Below are positions 14,082 through 14,775 of a stretch of 14,775 nt of DNA, piece after piece. Position 1 is the stretch's first letter; the number at the start of each line of letters is the position of its first letter. Under the pieces are notes generated by a model that made no database searches, was not told where the DNA came from, and worked only from the letters and a program-made list of their open reading frames with translations. The DNA lies in contig CAYTZH010000074.1 of NCBI GenBank assembly GCA_964442285.1, positions 1-14,775 on the forward strand, written 5' to 3'. This DNA comes from CAYTZH01 sp964442285 (GTDB lineage Bacteria; Myxococcota_A; UBA9160; JAFDET01). The position numbers and the translations under genes were made by a program.

Positions 14082-14686
14082 AAGGCGCTGGGGTCGAAGC
14101 CGCGGCGCTCGAACTCGTCCAGCGCGAGCTGGAACCAGGGTGTGTAGCGCTCCGGCCGTTCGCGGACGTCTCGCCGCAGCGGTTCCCACGCCCACAGGGC
14201 GACCGCCTCGATCTCCTCCGGCGCGGGCCGGGGCTCGGTCTCCAGCCGGCCCAGCAGGACGTGGTCGAACTCCCGCTCTGCCAGGCCGGAGGCCGGGTCC
14301 GCCGCCTCGTAGAGCAGGGTGAAGGCCGGTCGAAGCGACGCGGCCACGCCCAGCTCCTCCCCGACCCGGCGCGCGGCGGCCGCCAGGACCGGCTCGCCCG
14401 GGCGGGGATGGCCGCAGCACGCGTTCGTCCACAGCCGCGGAAAGTGGTACTTCGCGGCCGCGCGCTGCTGAAGCAGCATGCGTCCGTCGTCGTCGAAGAG
14501 GAAGACGGAGAAGGCGCGATGCAGCAGCCCGCCCTCCCGGTGGGCGGCCACCTTCTCCGCGGTGCCCACCGCACGGTCGCGCGCGTCGACCAGGATCACG
14601 CGCTCTTCGGCAGGCAGCGTCGGTTCGGCGGGCTCCGCGGGGGTCGCGAGGCGACCGACGCACGAGGTCTCGGGGGGCGACGTCAA
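14078..14686 (-). CDS. idi: Isopentenyl-diphosphate delta-isomerase, type I
   Basis: Idi interconverts isopentenyl and dimethylallyl diphosphate in the cytoplasm, feeding CrtE. The protein is 202 residues from TTG 14686. It has the Nudix-related fold motifs: LHRAFSVFLFDDDGRMLLQQ (55-74), LWTNACCGHPRPGE (85-98, with the catalytic-type Cys in TNxCCGHP), the ARRVGEELG helix (105-113), and the catalytic Glu region AEREFDHVLLG (136-146, E137 and E139). The aromatic YTPWFQLALDEF lies near the end. The TTG start is the first possible codon after an in-frame TAG (14696-14698) and may overlap an upstream TGA. A GTG at 14599 is an alternative that would still keep the core. The gene is convergent with crtF. 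Confidence 0.95.
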   Translation of the reverse strand: MTSPPETSCVGRLATPAEPAEPTLPAEERVILVDARDRAVGTAEKVAAHREGGLLHRAFSVFLFDDDGRMLLQQRAAAKYHFPRLWTNACCGHPRPGEPVLAAAARRVGEELGVAASLRPAFTLLYEAADPASGLAEREFDHVLLGRLETEPRPAPEEIEAVALWAWEPLRRDVRERPERYTPWFQLALDEFERRGFDPSAF

Positions 14687-14775
14687 ACCGCGAGCCTAGT
14701 CCAGTCGGATCGAATGACCAGAAGCCCGTTCCGAACGACCAGAAGCCCGTCCCGATGGAATCCGCGGAGGCCCGT
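14683..14775 (-). CDS. Possible C-terminal tail of an upstream gene overlapping idi (partial, weak)
   Basis: On the minus strand one frame is open from the right edge to a TGA at 14685-14683. It reads ...GLRGFHRDGLLVVRNGLLVI then RSDWTRLAV. The TGA would overlap the TTG start of idi as TTGA, like the other coupled junctions in the window. It contains a 7-residue repeat, R-D/N-G-L-L-V-V/I, produced by the 21-bp tandem repeat. With only about 30 residues visible I cannot name it. Other frames are also open for most of this stretch, so it may simply be leader DNA of idi. Confidence 0.25.
   Translation of the reverse strand, partial: TGLRGFHRDGLLVVRNGLLVIRSDWTRLAV
14711..14752. repeat. 21-bp tandem direct repeat, two copies
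   Basis: The copies are CGAATGACCAGAAGCCCGTT plus C (14711-14731) and CGAACGACCAGAAGCCCGTC plus C (14732-14752). They differ at only two positions. A third, degraded copy may follow (CGATGG...GAGGCCCGT). The repeat lies 25-66 nt upstream of the idi TTG. It may be a regulatory element or a coding heptad of an upstream gene. Confidence 0.7.

Noticed and set aside
12870..14663. Upstream extension of the crtD frame to 14663, giving an 1113-residue protein
   Set aside because: The added part runs antisense through crtF and idi and has shadow-like composition. CrtD homology begins just after ATG 12869.
1..14775. CRISPR arrays, tRNA or rRNA genes, insertion sequences
   Set aside because: I saw no regularly spaced repeats, cloverleaf-like sequence, transposase motifs or terminal inverted repeats; apart from short regulatory gaps the window is filled with photosynthesis genes.

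Overview
This window is a piece of a purple-bacterial-type photosynthesis gene cluster (PGC) from a very GC-rich bacterium. By eye the GC content is above 70%; I did not compute it. Every gene I can name belongs to bacteriochlorophyll synthesis (bchD, bchI, bchP, hemA), carotenoid and isoprenoid synthesis (crtD, crtC, crtF, crtE, idi), photosystem assembly (a PucC-family MFS protein), or control of photosynthesis genes (ppsR, aerR/ppaA, tspO). HemA is a glutamyl-tRNA reductase of the C5 pathway, not the ALA synthase used by most alphaproteobacteria. With PpsR, AerR and CrtC/D/F present, this suggests a beta- or gammaproteobacterial phototroph, or another phylum that acquired a purple-type cluster (Gemmatimonadota and Myxococcota are possibilities). 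The sequence alone does not settle the taxon.

Layout, left to right. Positions 1-6740 hold a tightly packed minus-strand operon, read right to left: aerR, ppsR, PucC-family transporter, tspO, an unrecognised 107-residue membrane protein, bchI and bchD, with bchD running off the left edge. Four of its junctions are 4-nt overlaps or gaps of a few bases. Its leader (6615-6740) has a sigma70-like promoter and a perfect PpsR/CrtJ operator (TGT-N12-ACA). Positions 6861-10368 hold a second minus-strand operon, bchP-crtE-hemA. Its promoter at 10329-10356 is overlapped by two PpsR-type palindromes exactly 8 bp apart. Positions 10453-12869 hold crtD-crtC on the minus strand. A short divergent region separates crtD from crtF on the plus strand (12951-14081). 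crtF converges with idi (minus, 14078-14686), and the two genes share one CTAG as stop codons. The right edge has a 21-bp tandem repeat.

How the genes fit together: idi and crtE supply isoprenoid precursors. HemA makes the ALA precursor for tetrapyrroles. BchI/BchD, with BchH elsewhere, insert Mg2+, and BchP reduces the geranylgeranyl tail. CrtC, CrtD and CrtF carry out the hydration, 3,4-desaturation and O-methylation of the spheroidene/spirilloxanthin branch. PpsR and its B12-binding antirepressor AerR probably control both bch operons and their own transcription.

The points most worth a second look are the crtD-crtC junction, where crtC has no usable start codon and lies in the -1 frame of an over-extended crtD; the unknown membrane protein between tspO and bchI; and the PpsR operator architecture.
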